Shown: positions 34,460 through 42,723 of the stretch, piece after piece | How positions within the stretch are numbered: the stretch's first letter is position 1 | How the letters are laid out: every line of letters starts with the position of its first letter | From: an uncultured Pseudomonadota bacterium | GTDB lineage: Bacteria > Myxococcota_A > UBA796 > SXON01 | DNA: 64,000 nucleotides | NCBI GenBank assembly: GCA_903921785.1 | Contig: CAIXRH010000053.1 | Span: 50,092 to 114,091, forward strand | Direction of reading: 5' to 3' | Position numbers and translations under genes: made by a program | Notes under the pieces: generated by a model | Seen by the model: the letters and a program-made list of their open reading frames with translations, nothing else | The model's database searches: none | What the model was told of the DNA's origin: nothing

Positions 34460-36070
34460 TCAGTCGCCCTGCATCAACCCGCGGATCTTCCCGCTCGGCT
34501 CCAGGCGCACCCGCGCGGCGCTTGGCACCTTCGGCAGGCCGGGCATCGTCATGATCTCCCCGGTGAGCGCGACCACGAAGCCCGCGCCGGCGGAGAGCCG
34601 TACTTCGCGGACGGTGATCGGGAAGTCCTTCGGGGAGCCCGGGTGGCCGGGGTTGTCGGTGAGCGAGAGCGGCGTCTTCGCCATGCACACCGGCAGGTTC
34701 ACCCCGCCCATCTTCTCAATCCCGTCGAGGTCGGCCTTCGCCTCGGCGGTGAGCACCACCTCGCGCGCACCGTAGCTGGCCTTCGCCACCGCGGTGAGCT
34801 TCTCATGGTAGGTCTGACCGAGCTCGTAGCGGAAGCGGGGCACGCCGTCACCATCCGCGGTTCCAATCACGGTGTCCGCGAATTCGAGCGCGCCATCGCC
34901 GCCCTTGGCGAACGAGTCGCAAACCGCCACGCCCACGCCGCGGCTGGCGCCGAACTTACGAATCAGGTCCAGCTCCTCGTCGCGATCGTCGGGGAAACGG
35001 TTGACCACGATCACCCCCGGCACGCCGAACGCTTGGAGGCTGTCGAGGTGGCGGCCGAGGTTGCCGAAGCCGTTCTGGATGGCGGCTTCGTTGGGCTGGG
35101 TGAGCGACTTCGCGTCGGCGCCGCCGTGGTACTTCAGCGCACGCACCGTCGCGACCAGGCACACCACGCTCGGCCAGATCCCGGCGGCGCGGCACTTGAT
35201 GTCGAAGAACTTCTCCCCGCCGAGGTCGAAGCCGAATCCTGCCTCGGTGATGACGTCCTGGCCATACCCGAGCGCGAGCTTTGTCTGGACGATCGACGAG
35301 CAGCCGTGGGCGATGTTGGCGAACGGACCGCCATGGACGAAGGCCGGGGTTCCCTCTGCGGTCTGCACGAGGTTGGGCATCATCGCGTCGCGGAGCAGGG
35401 CGGTCATCGCGCCGGCGGCGCCGAGGTCGCCCGCGCGGACGGGCGTGCCGTCGCGCATCTGCCCGACGACGACGCGCGCAAGGCGAGCCTCGAGGTCGGC
35501 CGTATCCGAGAAGAGCCCGTGGATCGCCATCACTTCGGACGCGGCGGTGATGTCGAAGCCGGTCTCACGGATGGGGCCGTCGAGCCCGATGAGCACGCGA
35601 CGGAGCGAACGGTCGTTCATGTCCATCGCCCGCCGCCAACGGACCTTGCGGGGGTCGGGACCCTCGCGGAAGTACAGGGCGTTGTCCACCATCGCGGCGA
35701 GCAGGTTGTGCGCGGTGGTGATGGCGTGGATGTCGCCCGTGAAGTGGAGGTTGATGTCGTCCGCCGGCTCGACCGTGGCCTTGCCGCCGCCGGTGCCGCC
35801 GCCCTTGATCCCGAAGATCGGCCCGAGGCTCGGCTCGCGCAGCGCGACGATGGAGTTGCGACCGCGCTTGTTCATCCCCATCGCCAGGGAGATGGACATC
35901 GTGGTCTTGCCCTCGCCGCCCGGCGTGGGGTTCATCGCGCTGACCAGGATCAGGCGACCCTTGGGGGCCCGCGTGGCGTCCAACCGGACTTTTGCCCGGT
36001 TGGGTCCCCAGGGCAACACGGCTTCGGAGGGGAGCCCGACCTGGGCGGCGATGTCTTCGATCTTGCGCAT
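34460..36070 (-). CDS. fhs: Formate--tetrahydrofolate ligase
   Basis: 536 residues. It makes 10-formyl-THF from formate, ATP and THF for one-carbon metabolism. 'NPTPGGEGKTTMSISLAMG' is the P-loop region, 'REPSLGPIFGIKGGGTGGG' is the family signature, and 'DINLHFTGDIHAITTAHNLL' follows. Slightly shorter than the common ~557. An upstream TACAAT (on the minus strand) and GGAG near 'TGGAGTAGCAG' may be the expression signals; the 135-base gap to 36205 separates it from a divergent lipoprotein. Confidence 0.96.
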   Translation of the reverse strand: MRKIEDIAAQVGLPSEAVLPWGPNRAKVRLDATRAPKGRLILVSAMNPTPGGEGKTTMSISLAMGMNKRGRNSIVALREPSLGPIFGIKGGGTGGGKATVEPADDINLHFTGDIHAITTAHNLLAAMVDNALYFREGPDPRKVRWRRAMDMNDRSLRRVLIGLDGPIRETGFDITAASEVMAIHGLFSDTADLEARLARVVVGQMRDGTPVRAGDLGAAGAMTALLRDAMMPNLVQTAEGTPAFVHGGPFANIAHGCSSIVQTKLALGYGQDVITEAGFGFDLGGEKFFDIKCRAAGIWPSVVCLVATVRALKYHGGADAKSLTQPNEAAIQNGFGNLGRHLDSLQAFGVPGVIVVNRFPDDRDEELDLIRKFGASRGVGVAVCDSFAKGGDGALEFADTVIGTADGDGVPRFRYELGQTYHEKLTAVAKASYGAREVVLTAEAKADLDGIEKMGGVNLPVCMAKTPLSLTDNPGHPGSPKDFPITVREVRLSAGAGFVVALTGEIMTMPGLPKVPSAARVRLEPSGKIRGLMQGD

Positions 36071-36205
36071 CTGCTACTCCACTGTGTGCCCGGCGGCGGG
36101 CGGCGCGGGATTGTAAACCGTCTCACCGTACTGAGCGATGGCGGCTGCGTCAGGGGTGGGTGAAGCGGTCGCCCCGACGCGCGAAGGTCGTGGTACAAGG
36201 GGGTC

Positions 36206-37252
36206 ATGTCGACCATTCGCCGCGTGTTCTTCCTCTCCGCCCTCGCCTCCGGCTGCGCGAGCCCGTCCGACACGCATCCCGCCGATTCGACGGACACCGG
36301 CGACACCGGCGCCCCCGACACCGCCGACACCGGAGGCTCCGACACGGCCGACAGCGCCGATACCGGGACCGTGGAGACGGGAGAAACCGGGGTCGACACG
36401 GCCGACACCGGGGAGTCCCCCGCCGACCCCGACCTCCCGACCCTCGGCGACTGGATCGACACCGAGACGGAGTGGACCGGCGACACCACCTGCCTGGGCG
36501 CGCCTTGGGAGGCGCCCGAGGCGGTCTGCCAAGTGGACTTCTCCTTGTCCGGCTCGATCGCCGACTTCCAAACGGGCGATCCGGCCGCGGGCGTGGACTG
36601 GTCCCTGTGGCGCACCGACGACCCGGTCGGCACCCCCGATGCGACCGGGTCCGCGTCGCGCAGCGGAACGTACTCGATGACCGCTCCGAGCTGCACCGCC
36701 GTCACGGTGGCCACGGCCGGTCCAGCGGCCAGCGGCTGGCTCCCCACCTTCGCGCCGCACACGGTCTGGCCCTACGCGAACCTTGGCGCCGCCCAGGACG
36801 ATCTCTCCGTGGTCTCTTCCCAGACCGCGGTCCTTGTCGCGGCGCTCCTCGGAACGTCGTGGGACGACGCGACCACCGGGATTGTCTCCGGGCAGGTCAC
36901 CGGGTGCGACGGCGAGCCGCTGGGCGGCGCCCAGGTGGTGGTCGTCGACGCCGAGGGCCACGCCCCGACGGGCGCGGGTGCCTGGTACTTCGACGACACG
37001 AATTTTCCCGTGTCACGAGGTAGGCAGTCCGCCACCCATCCGGACAACGGGATGTTCGTCATCGTTGGCGTGCCCGATGGGGAGTGGCGGGTCTTCGCGT
37101 TCGGTTGGGACGGGACGGCGTACGTCGATCTCGGCGCCGCCGCGCTCACCGTCTCGGCCGGCTCGTTCACGATGCTCGACATCTACGCCGGCCACGAAGA
37201 CGGGGTGAGCTACCCCGCCATCTGCTTCGCGCCGTGCGACCAGATCAACTGA
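36206..37252 (+). CDS. Lipoprotein with DTGDTG linker and regulatory-like beta domain
   Basis: 348 residues. The signal 'IRRVFFLSALASGC' is followed by a ~55-residue Asp/Thr/Gly/Ala spacer. The C-terminal half contains a carboxypeptidase-regulatory/dioxygenase-like beta-sandwich ('GIVSGQVTGCDGEPLGGAQVVVVDAEG', 'HPDNGMFVIVGVPDGEWRVFAF'). TACAAG ends 6 bases before the ATG (leaderless pattern). It overlaps moaE tail-to-tail by 8 bases. The function is probably surface binding; no catalytic residues are evident. Confidence 0.75.
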   Translation: MSTIRRVFFLSALASGCASPSDTHPADSTDTGDTGAPDTADTGGSDTADSADTGTVETGETGVDTADTGESPADPDLPTLGDWIDTETEWTGDTTCLGAPWEAPEAVCQVDFSLSGSIADFQTGDPAAGVDWSLWRTDDPVGTPDATGSASRSGTYSMTAPSCTAVTVATAGPAASGWLPTFAPHTVWPYANLGAAQDDLSVVSSQTAVLVAALLGTSWDDATTGIVSGQVTGCDGEPLGGAQVVVVDAEGHAPTGAGAWYFDDTNFPVSRGRQSATHPDNGMFVIVGVPDGEWRVFAFGWDGTAYVDLGAAALTVSAGSFTMLDIYAGHEDGVSYPAICFAPCDQIN

Positions 37253-37658
37253 CCTTGTTGGCGATCCACGCCGTCCCGTCCGCGTAGGCCTCGCGCTTCC
37301 ACACTGGCACCCGCAACTTCAGCTCGTCGATCGCGTACCGACTCGCTTCGTAGGCTTCGCCCCGATGTTCAGCGCCGACCGCGATGACGACGCTGGCTTC
37401 GCCGATCGGCACTGCTCCGGTCCGGTGGACCATCGCCACCGCAGTTCCCGGCCAACGCGCTGAGATCTCCGCCGCGATCCGCTCCATCTCCGCCACCGCC
37501 ATCGGCGCATAGGCTTCATACCAGAGCCCGGTGACGCCCCGACCGTCGTGATGGTCGCGCGTGATTCCCTCGAAGGTGATCACCGCGCCGAACCTCGGCG
37601 AACGCACGGAATCAGTGACGACGTTCGCGTCGATCGGGGTGTCGGACAGCGCGATCAT
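37245..37658 (-). CDS. moaE: Molybdopterin synthase catalytic subunit MoaE
   Basis: 137 residues. With MoaD it inserts dithiolene sulfur into precursor Z to make molybdopterin. 'GAVITFEGITRDH', 'GLWYEAYAPMAVAEMERIAAEI', 'VHRTGAVPIGEASVVIAV', 'HRGEAYEASRYAIDELKLRVPVWKREAY' are all diagnostic. The start ATG overlaps the moaD stop (TGATG); a GTG 3 bases upstream is possible. No moaA/moaC/moeA in the window. Confidence 0.95.
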   Translation of the reverse strand: MIALSDTPIDANVVTDSVRSPRFGAVITFEGITRDHHDGRGVTGLWYEAYAPMAVAEMERIAAEISARWPGTAVAMVHRTGAVPIGEASVVIAVGAEHRGEAYEASRYAIDELKLRVPVWKREAYADGTAWIANKVS

Positions 37659-37885
37659 CACCCGCCCCCGAGCGGCGGCAGGAAGACCAACTCGTCCCCG
37701 TCCTCGAGCCCCGTCGTTCCGGGCACGCGCTCCTGGTTCACCGCGTAGGCGACCGGGAGTCCCGCGGGCAGACCGAGCGCAGCGTACGCGCCGGCCGCGG
37801 TGATTCCCGCTTCGAAGCTACACGTCTCCGAAGAACGGCCCCGCGCCTCTCGGAGCTGGGCGAAGTATCGTACGACCACGTTCAC
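37658..37885 (-). CDS. moaD: Molybdopterin synthase sulfur carrier MoaD
   Basis: 75 residues, ubiquitin-like fold with the terminal Gly-Gly ('FLPPLGGG') that is thiocarboxylated. 'VVVRYFAQLREARGRSSE' and 'AVNQERV' are typical. The GTG start is 6 bases after TAACGG, part of the palindrome GTTAAC shared with the divergent lipoprotein. First gene of the moaD-moaE pair. Confidence 0.93.
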   Translation of the reverse strand: MNVVVRYFAQLREARGRSSETCSFEAGITAAGAYAALGLPAGLPVAYAVNQERVPGTTGLEDGDELVFLPPLGGG

Positions 37886-37891
37886 GGCGGG

Positions 37892-37901
37892 CCGTTAACG
37901 G
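37892..37901. promoter_or_regulatory. Shared palindromic -10 for two divergent leaderless genes
   Basis: GTTAAC (37894-37899) gives TAACGG on both strands. Each hexamer is exactly 6 bases from its own GTG start (37885 minus, 37908 plus). Only 22 bases separate the two start codons, too few for separate promoters with leaders. Confidence 0.5.
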
Positions 37902-37907
37902 GGCCGG

Positions 37908-38459
37908 GTGTGGCTCGCCCTCCTCCTCGCCTGCAACAACGCTGACGAGCCGATCGTCCGCGCGGTCGCACCGCCGAAGCCGACCCCCGAGGCGATCGCG
38001 GAGAAGCGGGAGAAGGAGGAGCTTCGTACCTCGCCACGCAACCTCGAAGTCAACTACGTCAAGCCCCCTGGCGCCTACGTGGATGTCCAGTTCCTGGGCG
38101 GCCGGCGCTGGGACAACGTCCGCGACATCCTCGTCGACCAGCTCGGGGCGCTGACTGGCCAGGAGCGCGATGCGCAAGGCGACGAGGTGATGAAGCTCGA
38201 ACGCGGCACCGTCACCCTCTCCGATGGGGTCATCGACGTGATCGACGTCCCGCTGCCTGAGCCGATGCGTCGGGAGGACGCGATGGTCGCCTGCGGGTTC
38301 TCCGGCCTCGCCGACCGGTACCTTCCCTTCACGCGCGAGTACCGCGTCACCCAGTTCCAGGGCTTCCGGCGGATCGTGCTTCACCGCGTGGCGCCGGAAG
38401 ACGACCTCGTGAACAGGTTGACCGGCTACAAGCTCCAGGACAGGGTCCGGGCGCCGTAG
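37908..38459 (+). CDS. Lipoprotein, unknown function
   Basis: 183 residues from GTG: 'VWLALLLAC' is a very short lipoprotein signal. A Lys/Glu-rich segment follows ('TPEAIAEKREKEELR'), then a mixed alpha/beta domain (~55-183) with 'RRWDNVRDILVDQLGALTGQE' and 'DRYLPFTREYRVTQFQGFRRIVL'. No family recognised. It converges with the gene ending at 38499. Confidence 0.75.
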   Translation: MWLALLLACNNADEPIVRAVAPPKPTPEAIAEKREKEELRTSPRNLEVNYVKPPGAYVDVQFLGGRRWDNVRDILVDQLGALTGQERDAQGDEVMKLERGTVTLSDGVIDVIDVPLPEPMRREDAMVACGFSGLADRYLPFTREYRVTQFQGFRRIVLHRVAPEDDLVNRLTGYKLQDRVRAP

Positions 38460-38498
38460 CCGGTCAGGGTGGGCGGGGAGGACACCCCGCCGCGGGGA

Positions 38499-39614
38499 TC
38501 ACCAGGTCGCGGGCTCGTGGTGGCGCTCACCGTCGTCGCGGGTGCTCACCCGATCGTCGTGGCGCTCGCGGCCGTCGTGCTCCTCGTGGCGCTGTTCGCC
38601 GCGGCGGTGCTGCCCGTCCTCGTAGCGGCCGAAGTCGAGCTCGGCGGTGCGGTAGGGGTCCACCTCCACGCGTTCGAACTCCACGGGGCGCCCGTCAAGC
38701 CGCATGACGCTCAAGGCCGCACACCCGACCGGAAGTTCCACGACGAAGTCGCCGTGGGGCGCCACGGTGGTGAGGAAGCGTCCGTCGACGAAGACCTGCA
38801 CGATGTCGTCATCGTGACTGTCGAGGCGTACAAAGCCGGTGCGGGGGGGCTCCACCACCAGGAACGCGCCGGTCCACGGAGAGACGTAGGCGCGGTCGGT
38901 GTCGAGGCGTCCGCCAGCGACGCGGGCGGTGGTCACGGTGACGGTGCCCACGGGCACGCCGGCGAAGGAGACCGATCCACCGGCGGGGATCACGCGCTCA
39001 GGATTCCCCTCAACCCGCGCCGTGACAGCGATCGGCAGGGGGTTGGTGACCACCACGCTCGCGAAGCGCGGCGCTTCCCCGACCACGGAGGTCTCGGCGA
39101 AGGGCCGCGCCGTCACGCAGCGCTCGGCCACCTGCACGCCGTTCGCCACCATCGTGATCTGATCCTTCCCGAGGGGCACCGTCACGATCTTGCTCGCGCC
39201 CACCCCCAGTTCGGCGACCACGCGGCCGTTGACGAACGCCGTTGCGGGGACACCGGTGTCGTTGACCACCTGCACGCGGCCCACGGTAGGGGCTTCGACC
39301 TGCACAAACCCGGTGCGACGTTCGCTGATCCGCACGCGCTGGTCGAGCAGCTCGAAGCTACGGCCATACAGCTGCACGGTCGCGCGGAGCTCGGCGTCGC
39401 CGACCGGAGCCAAAAGGGTCTCGGTGCTGTACGCGGAGAGAGTCCGGACGGCGACACCGCCCAGGGAGACCGTGATCGGCTGGGCGGTGGTGTTTTGGAC
39501 GAGGACGACGCCCATGGGGGTCGCGGGGCGGTGGTGGCGGGAGTGCGCGTCCGCCGGGCTGGTGGCCACGGCGAGGGCGAGCGAGGCGATCAGGGCGGGG
39601 AACGTGGGCTTCAT
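38499..39614 (-). CDS. Secreted repeat protein with charged His/Asp/Arg tail
   Basis: 371 residues with signal 'FPALIASLALAVATSPADA' and a good GAGGAG before the ATG. The body has three or four ~75-residue beta modules resembling PEGA-type surface domains ('VVLVQNTTAQPITVSLGGVAV', 'RVQVVNDTGVPATAFVNGRVV', 'SVVVTNPLPIAVTARVEG', 'IVQVFVDGRFLTTVAP'). The last ~45 residues are almost only H, R, E, D, G and Q ('EQRHEEHDGRERHDDR'), a possible metal-binding or cell-wall-binding tail. No enzymatic motif. Confidence 0.75.
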   Translation of the reverse strand: MKPTFPALIASLALAVATSPADAHSRHHRPATPMGVVLVQNTTAQPITVSLGGVAVRTLSAYSTETLLAPVGDAELRATVQLYGRSFELLDQRVRISERRTGFVQVEAPTVGRVQVVNDTGVPATAFVNGRVVAELGVGASKIVTVPLGKDQITMVANGVQVAERCVTARPFAETSVVGEAPRFASVVVTNPLPIAVTARVEGNPERVIPAGGSVSFAGVPVGTVTVTTARVAGGRLDTDRAYVSPWTGAFLVVEPPRTGFVRLDSHDDDIVQVFVDGRFLTTVAPHGDFVVELPVGCAALSVMRLDGRPVEFERVEVDPYRTAELDFGRYEDGQHRRGEQRHEEHDGRERHDDRVSTRDDGERHHEPATW

Positions 39615-39749
39615 CAGGACTCCTCGGGACCGTTCGGGTCCACGTTCCTGCGACGCCTCACCAATCGTCCACATTCGCCGTCGAAGAAACGACCGGGTGG
39701 CGCGTATGCGAGGAGCCCGTGACGTCCGTCGTCGTCGTTCGTCATCGCG

Positions 39750-39778
39750 TTGACGAGTCAATGGGCCCCGCGTATCGT
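39750..39778 (+). promoter_or_regulatory. Sigma-70-type promoter upstream of the HNH gene
   Basis: TTGACG, 17-base spacer, TATCGT, about 175 bases before the HNH start. The 340-base gap (39615-39954) holds this promoter and a weak 44-codon ORF (39785-39919) that I do not accept as a gene. Confidence 0.5.
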
Positions 39779-39954
39779 GGAGGAGTGAACAGGCATCACC
39801 AGCGCTTGCCGGTGGATGATCGCGTGCCTACTGTCGCGCTACTCCACGTGGCGACCCCGAGTGTCCGGGTCCTGCGAGGAAGGAATCAGGCTCCCGGAGG
39901 CGTCGCCCGCTCCGGTTGACCGTGCTTCGCCCGCGTCGCGGGTGGGGAGGCCCC

Positions 39955-40587
39955 ATGCTCAACGTCCTGCAACTCAACGCCGATTACACGCCGCTCCGAG
40001 TCATCCGCTGGGAGCGGGCGGTGGAGCTCGTCCTCGACGGCAAGGTCGTGCAGGTGGCGCAGTATCCGGGGCGGTTTGTGCGCTCGGCGACGTTGGTGTT
40101 GCCGTGGCCGTCTGTCGTCGCGCTGCGGAGATACTCCGTGGTGAGGGGGAAGGTGCGCTTTTCGTCACGCAGCGTGCAGGCGCGGGACAACTTCGCCTGC
40201 GGCTACTGTGGGGCCCGACCGGTCCTGCCGGACGGGCGGCCCGACCGCGTCCAGCTCACGATGGACCACGTCGTCCCCCGGGCGCAGGCGAAGGAGGGGA
40301 AGGTCTACCTGCCGTGGTCGCGCAAGTGGGTCAGCGTGACGTGCTGGGAGAATGCCGCCACGGCCTGCCGGGCGTGCAACTCGCGCAAGGCCGACCGCAC
40401 GCCCACCCAAGCGGGGATGCACCTGCGCATCTTTCCGCGCGTGCCGACGCAGTCGGATGCGCTCCGCATGACCCTGTCTCGGCTCCAGAGCCTCCCTGAG
40501 TCGTGGCTCGAGTGGCTGCCGACCTCCGCGGTGCGTGCCGACGAGGCGGGCGCGCTACCCGACGAGGCGACGTTCCAAAAGGCTTGA
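39955..40587 (+). CDS. HNH endonuclease family protein
   Basis: 210 residues starting at 39955 after GGGGAGG; the track's TTG at 39916 is less likely. The N-terminal ~75 residues ('MLNVLQLNADYTPLRVIRWERAVELVLDGKV') are the domain common to bacterial HNH proteins of this class. The HNH core is 'CGYCG', 'TMDHVVPRA' and 'CRACNSRK', with Cys pairs for a structural zinc. Metal-dependent DNA cleavage is inferred. Its stop codon lies inside the -35 of the lexA promoter, so the two genes are tightly juxtaposed. Confidence 0.88.
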   Translation: MLNVLQLNADYTPLRVIRWERAVELVLDGKVVQVAQYPGRFVRSATLVLPWPSVVALRRYSVVRGKVRFSSRSVQARDNFACGYCGARPVLPDGRPDRVQLTMDHVVPRAQAKEGKVYLPWSRKWVSVTCWENAATACRACNSRKADRTPTQAGMHLRIFPRVPTQSDALRMTLSRLQSLPESWLEWLPTSAVRADEAGALPDEATFQKA

Positions 40588-40628
40588 CAGCTGGTCAGGC
40601 GCACAGTAGTACAGGCGTACAGGAGTAC
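40584..40628 (+). promoter_or_regulatory. lexA promoter with triple GTAC operator
   Basis: Consensus -35 TTGACA (40584-40589), a 17-base spacer and a -10 TAGTAC (40607-40612). GTAC occurs at 40609, 40617 and 40625, an exact 8-base period (GTACAGGC GTACAGGA GTACACC). The blocks cover the -10, the predicted start point and the AGGAG ribosome site. Similar GTAC-N4-GTAC boxes are known for cyanobacterial-type LexA; autoregulation here is inferred. Confidence 0.75.
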
Positions 40629-40631
40629 ACC

Positions 40632-41267
40632 ATGGATCCGCTGCCGCCCCGCCAACGCGAGCTGCTCGACTTCGTCGCCGCCTACAGCGATCACAAGGGC
40701 ATTCCGCCCACCCTCCGGGAGATCGGTGAGGCGCTCGGCATCCGGTCCACCAACGGCGTCTCCGACCAGGTCAAGGCCCTCGTGAAGAAGGGCTTCCTCG
40801 AGCGGGTGGGAGACGCCCGCACGTCCCGCGGCATCCGCATCACCCACGAGGCCAAGGGTGGGTTCCGGGAGTCGGCCACCCTCGCGGTGCCGGTCATCGG
40901 TCGGGTGGCGGCGGGCTCGCCGATCCTCGCCGAGGAGAACTACGCTGGCACCATGCACATGGATGCGGCGATGATGCCGCATCAGGCACCGGTTTTTGCG
41001 CTTGTCGTGCACGGAAACTCGATGATCGAGGATGGCATCCTCGACGGGGACTACGTCTTCGTTCGCAAGCAGGGTGACTGCCGCAACGGCGACATCATCG
41101 TGGCGATGGTCGAAGGGGAGGCCACGTGCAAGCGCTTCTTCCGTGAGCGCAACCGGATCCGCCTGCAACCCGCGAATTCGGAGATGGAGCCGATCTATGT
41201 CGACTCTTCCCGGGATGTGGAGATTCTCGGGGTGGTGGTCGGGGTGTACCGGCGCATCCACGCCTAG
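40632..41267 (+). CDS. lexA: SOS repressor LexA
   Basis: 211 residues. The N-terminal winged helix is 'PPRQRELLDFVAAYSDHKGIPPTLREIGEALGI'. The self-cleavage Ala-Gly lies in 'GRVAAGSP', the nucleophile in 'VHGNSMIEDGI', and the general-base Lys in 'GEATCKRFFRE'. Represses DNA-damage genes until RecA-stimulated autoproteolysis. The recognition helix 'TNGVSDQVKALVKKG' carries 'N-G-V' rather than the enterobacterial residues, consistent with a different operator. Confidence 0.97.
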   Translation: MDPLPPRQRELLDFVAAYSDHKGIPPTLREIGEALGIRSTNGVSDQVKALVKKGFLERVGDARTSRGIRITHEAKGGFRESATLAVPVIGRVAAGSPILAEENYAGTMHMDAAMMPHQAPVFALVVHGNSMIEDGILDGDYVFVRKQGDCRNGDIIVAMVEGEATCKRFFRERNRIRLQPANSEMEPIYVDSSRDVEILGVVVGVYRRIHA

Positions 41268-41279
41268 TAGGCTGTGCGG

Positions 41280-42695
41280 GTGAGCCACCTCGCTACCCCC
41301 CGCCGCCGCGCCGCCCTTTGGGTGGAGATCGGCGTGAACCTCGCGCTGCTCACCCTCGCGGTCACCGTTCTGGATGTCGGGGTGTTCTCCCTGGCCACCC
41401 GCTATGTGCTTCGCGAAGCCAGCGTAGACCTCGCGGAGAGCGCGGCGGTAGTGGTCGCGGCCGAGGCCGCGGCGCAGGACCCCGCCGACTGGCCGCGCAT
41501 TGTCGAGGAGCACGCGCGTCACGGCCTGCACGGGGTCGCGATCTGGTCGGTGCGCGGGGACACCGTCGTGGGAGAGGCGGCCGAGGTGGACGCGCTGGTG
41601 AAGCGCACCGTGGCTTCGCGCGAGGTCTACAGCGAGATCGAGGGCGACGACGTGCGGGTGGTGGCGCCCGTGGGAAACGGTCGCCCGTCGGCGGTGGTGT
41701 CGCTGCGATACCCTCTCTCGCGCGTGGAGCGGCCGGCGTGGGGGGTGGTCGCGGCGCATGCCCTGTTCTCCGCCGGGGTGATCGGGCTCTTCGGATGGTT
41801 TCTCCTGCGTCGGAACGTGCTGGAGCCATTGCGGCGGATCTCCGCCGCGACCACCCGGATCGCCGGGGGCGACTTCGGGGCGCCCGTGCCGGCGGACGCG
41901 CCAGAGGAGCTCGCCCAGCTCGCCGGCGCCCTCGCGTCGATGGGGGCGGCCCTCCAGGGCTACCAGGAGCGCACGCGGGATCAGCTCGCCTCGTTGGAGT
42001 CCGCGAACCTGGAGCTTCGCCGTGCGCAGGACGCATTGGTTCGAACCGAGAAGCTCGCGAGCGTGGGGCGGTTGGCGGCGGGCCTGGCCCACGAGCTCGG
42101 GAACCCGCTCGCGGCGGTCAGGGGCTACCTGGAGCTCATCGTGGGCAACCCCAACGCCGCGGAGAACCAGGAGATCCTGGTGCGCGCGCAAGTGGATGTG
42201 GAGCGGATGCACCGCCTCCTCCGCAACCTCCTCGACTACGCCCGGGGGGATGAGTCCGAGCCGGGCGAGGTCGACGTGGAGGAGCTCATCCTCGAGGCCG
42301 CGCGTACGGTGCAGCACCAGCCGATCTTCCGGGGGGTCGAGGTGCGGGTGCGGGCCTCCACCGTCGGCGTCGTCCGCGGGGAACCGGCGAAGCTGCATCA
42401 GGTCCTGGTGAATCTGCTTCTCAACGCCGCGGAAGCGGGCGCGCGGAGCGTGGAGCTCGGGGCCGAACGGGACGGGAGCGAGGTGCGCCTCTCCGTAGCG
42501 GACGACGGCGAGGGCATCCCGCCGGAGAACCTCCACAGGTTGTTCGAGCCGTTCTTCACCACCAGGGCGCCTGGACAGGGTACGGGCCTGGGCCTCGCCA
42601 CGGCCCTCCGGGTCGTCGAGCAGCATGGCGGGCGCATCGAGGTCCAGAGCGAAGCGAGGCGGGGCACCCGTTTCGTCTGTTTCCTTCCCGGATGA
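41280..42695 (+). CDS. Membrane sensor histidine kinase (HAMP-HisKA-HATPase)
   Basis: 471 residues. Two membrane helices at ~15-40 ('IGVNLALLTLAVTVLDVGVFSL') and ~155-178 ('HALFSAGVIGLFGWFLL') flank a ~110-residue extracytoplasmic sensor. HAMP follows ('NVLEPLRRISAATTRIAGGDFG'), then a short coiled coil, HisKA 'LAHELGNPLAAVRGY' with the phospho-His, and the HATPase boxes 'NLLLNAAEAG', 'DDGEGI', 'GTGLGLA'. No response regulator is adjacent. GTG 41280 sits 6 bases after TAGGCT; GTG 41274 is the alternative. First gene of the block running to 54.2 kb. Confidence 0.9.
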   Translation: MSHLATPRRRAALWVEIGVNLALLTLAVTVLDVGVFSLATRYVLREASVDLAESAAVVVAAEAAAQDPADWPRIVEEHARHGLHGVAIWSVRGDTVVGEAAEVDALVKRTVASREVYSEIEGDDVRVVAPVGNGRPSAVVSLRYPLSRVERPAWGVVAAHALFSAGVIGLFGWFLLRRNVLEPLRRISAATTRIAGGDFGAPVPADAPEELAQLAGALASMGAALQGYQERTRDQLASLESANLELRRAQDALVRTEKLASVGRLAAGLAHELGNPLAAVRGYLELIVGNPNAAENQEILVRAQVDVERMHRLLRNLLDYARGDESEPGEVDVEELILEAARTVQHQPIFRGVEVRVRASTVGVVRGEPAKLHQVLVNLLLNAAEAGARSVELGAERDGSEVRLSVADDGEGIPPENLHRLFEPFFTTRAPGQGTGLGLATALRVVEQHGGRIEVQSEARRGTRFVCFLPG

Positions 42696-42723
42696 GGGAA
42701 GCCGATCGAGCGTGGGTTAGGCA

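Noticed and set aside
39785-39919. 44-codon ORF with GGAGGA directly before a GTG, upstream of the HNH gene
   Set aside because: Ribosome-site spacing is near zero, the peptide has no recognisable feature, and it probably lies in the HNH leader.
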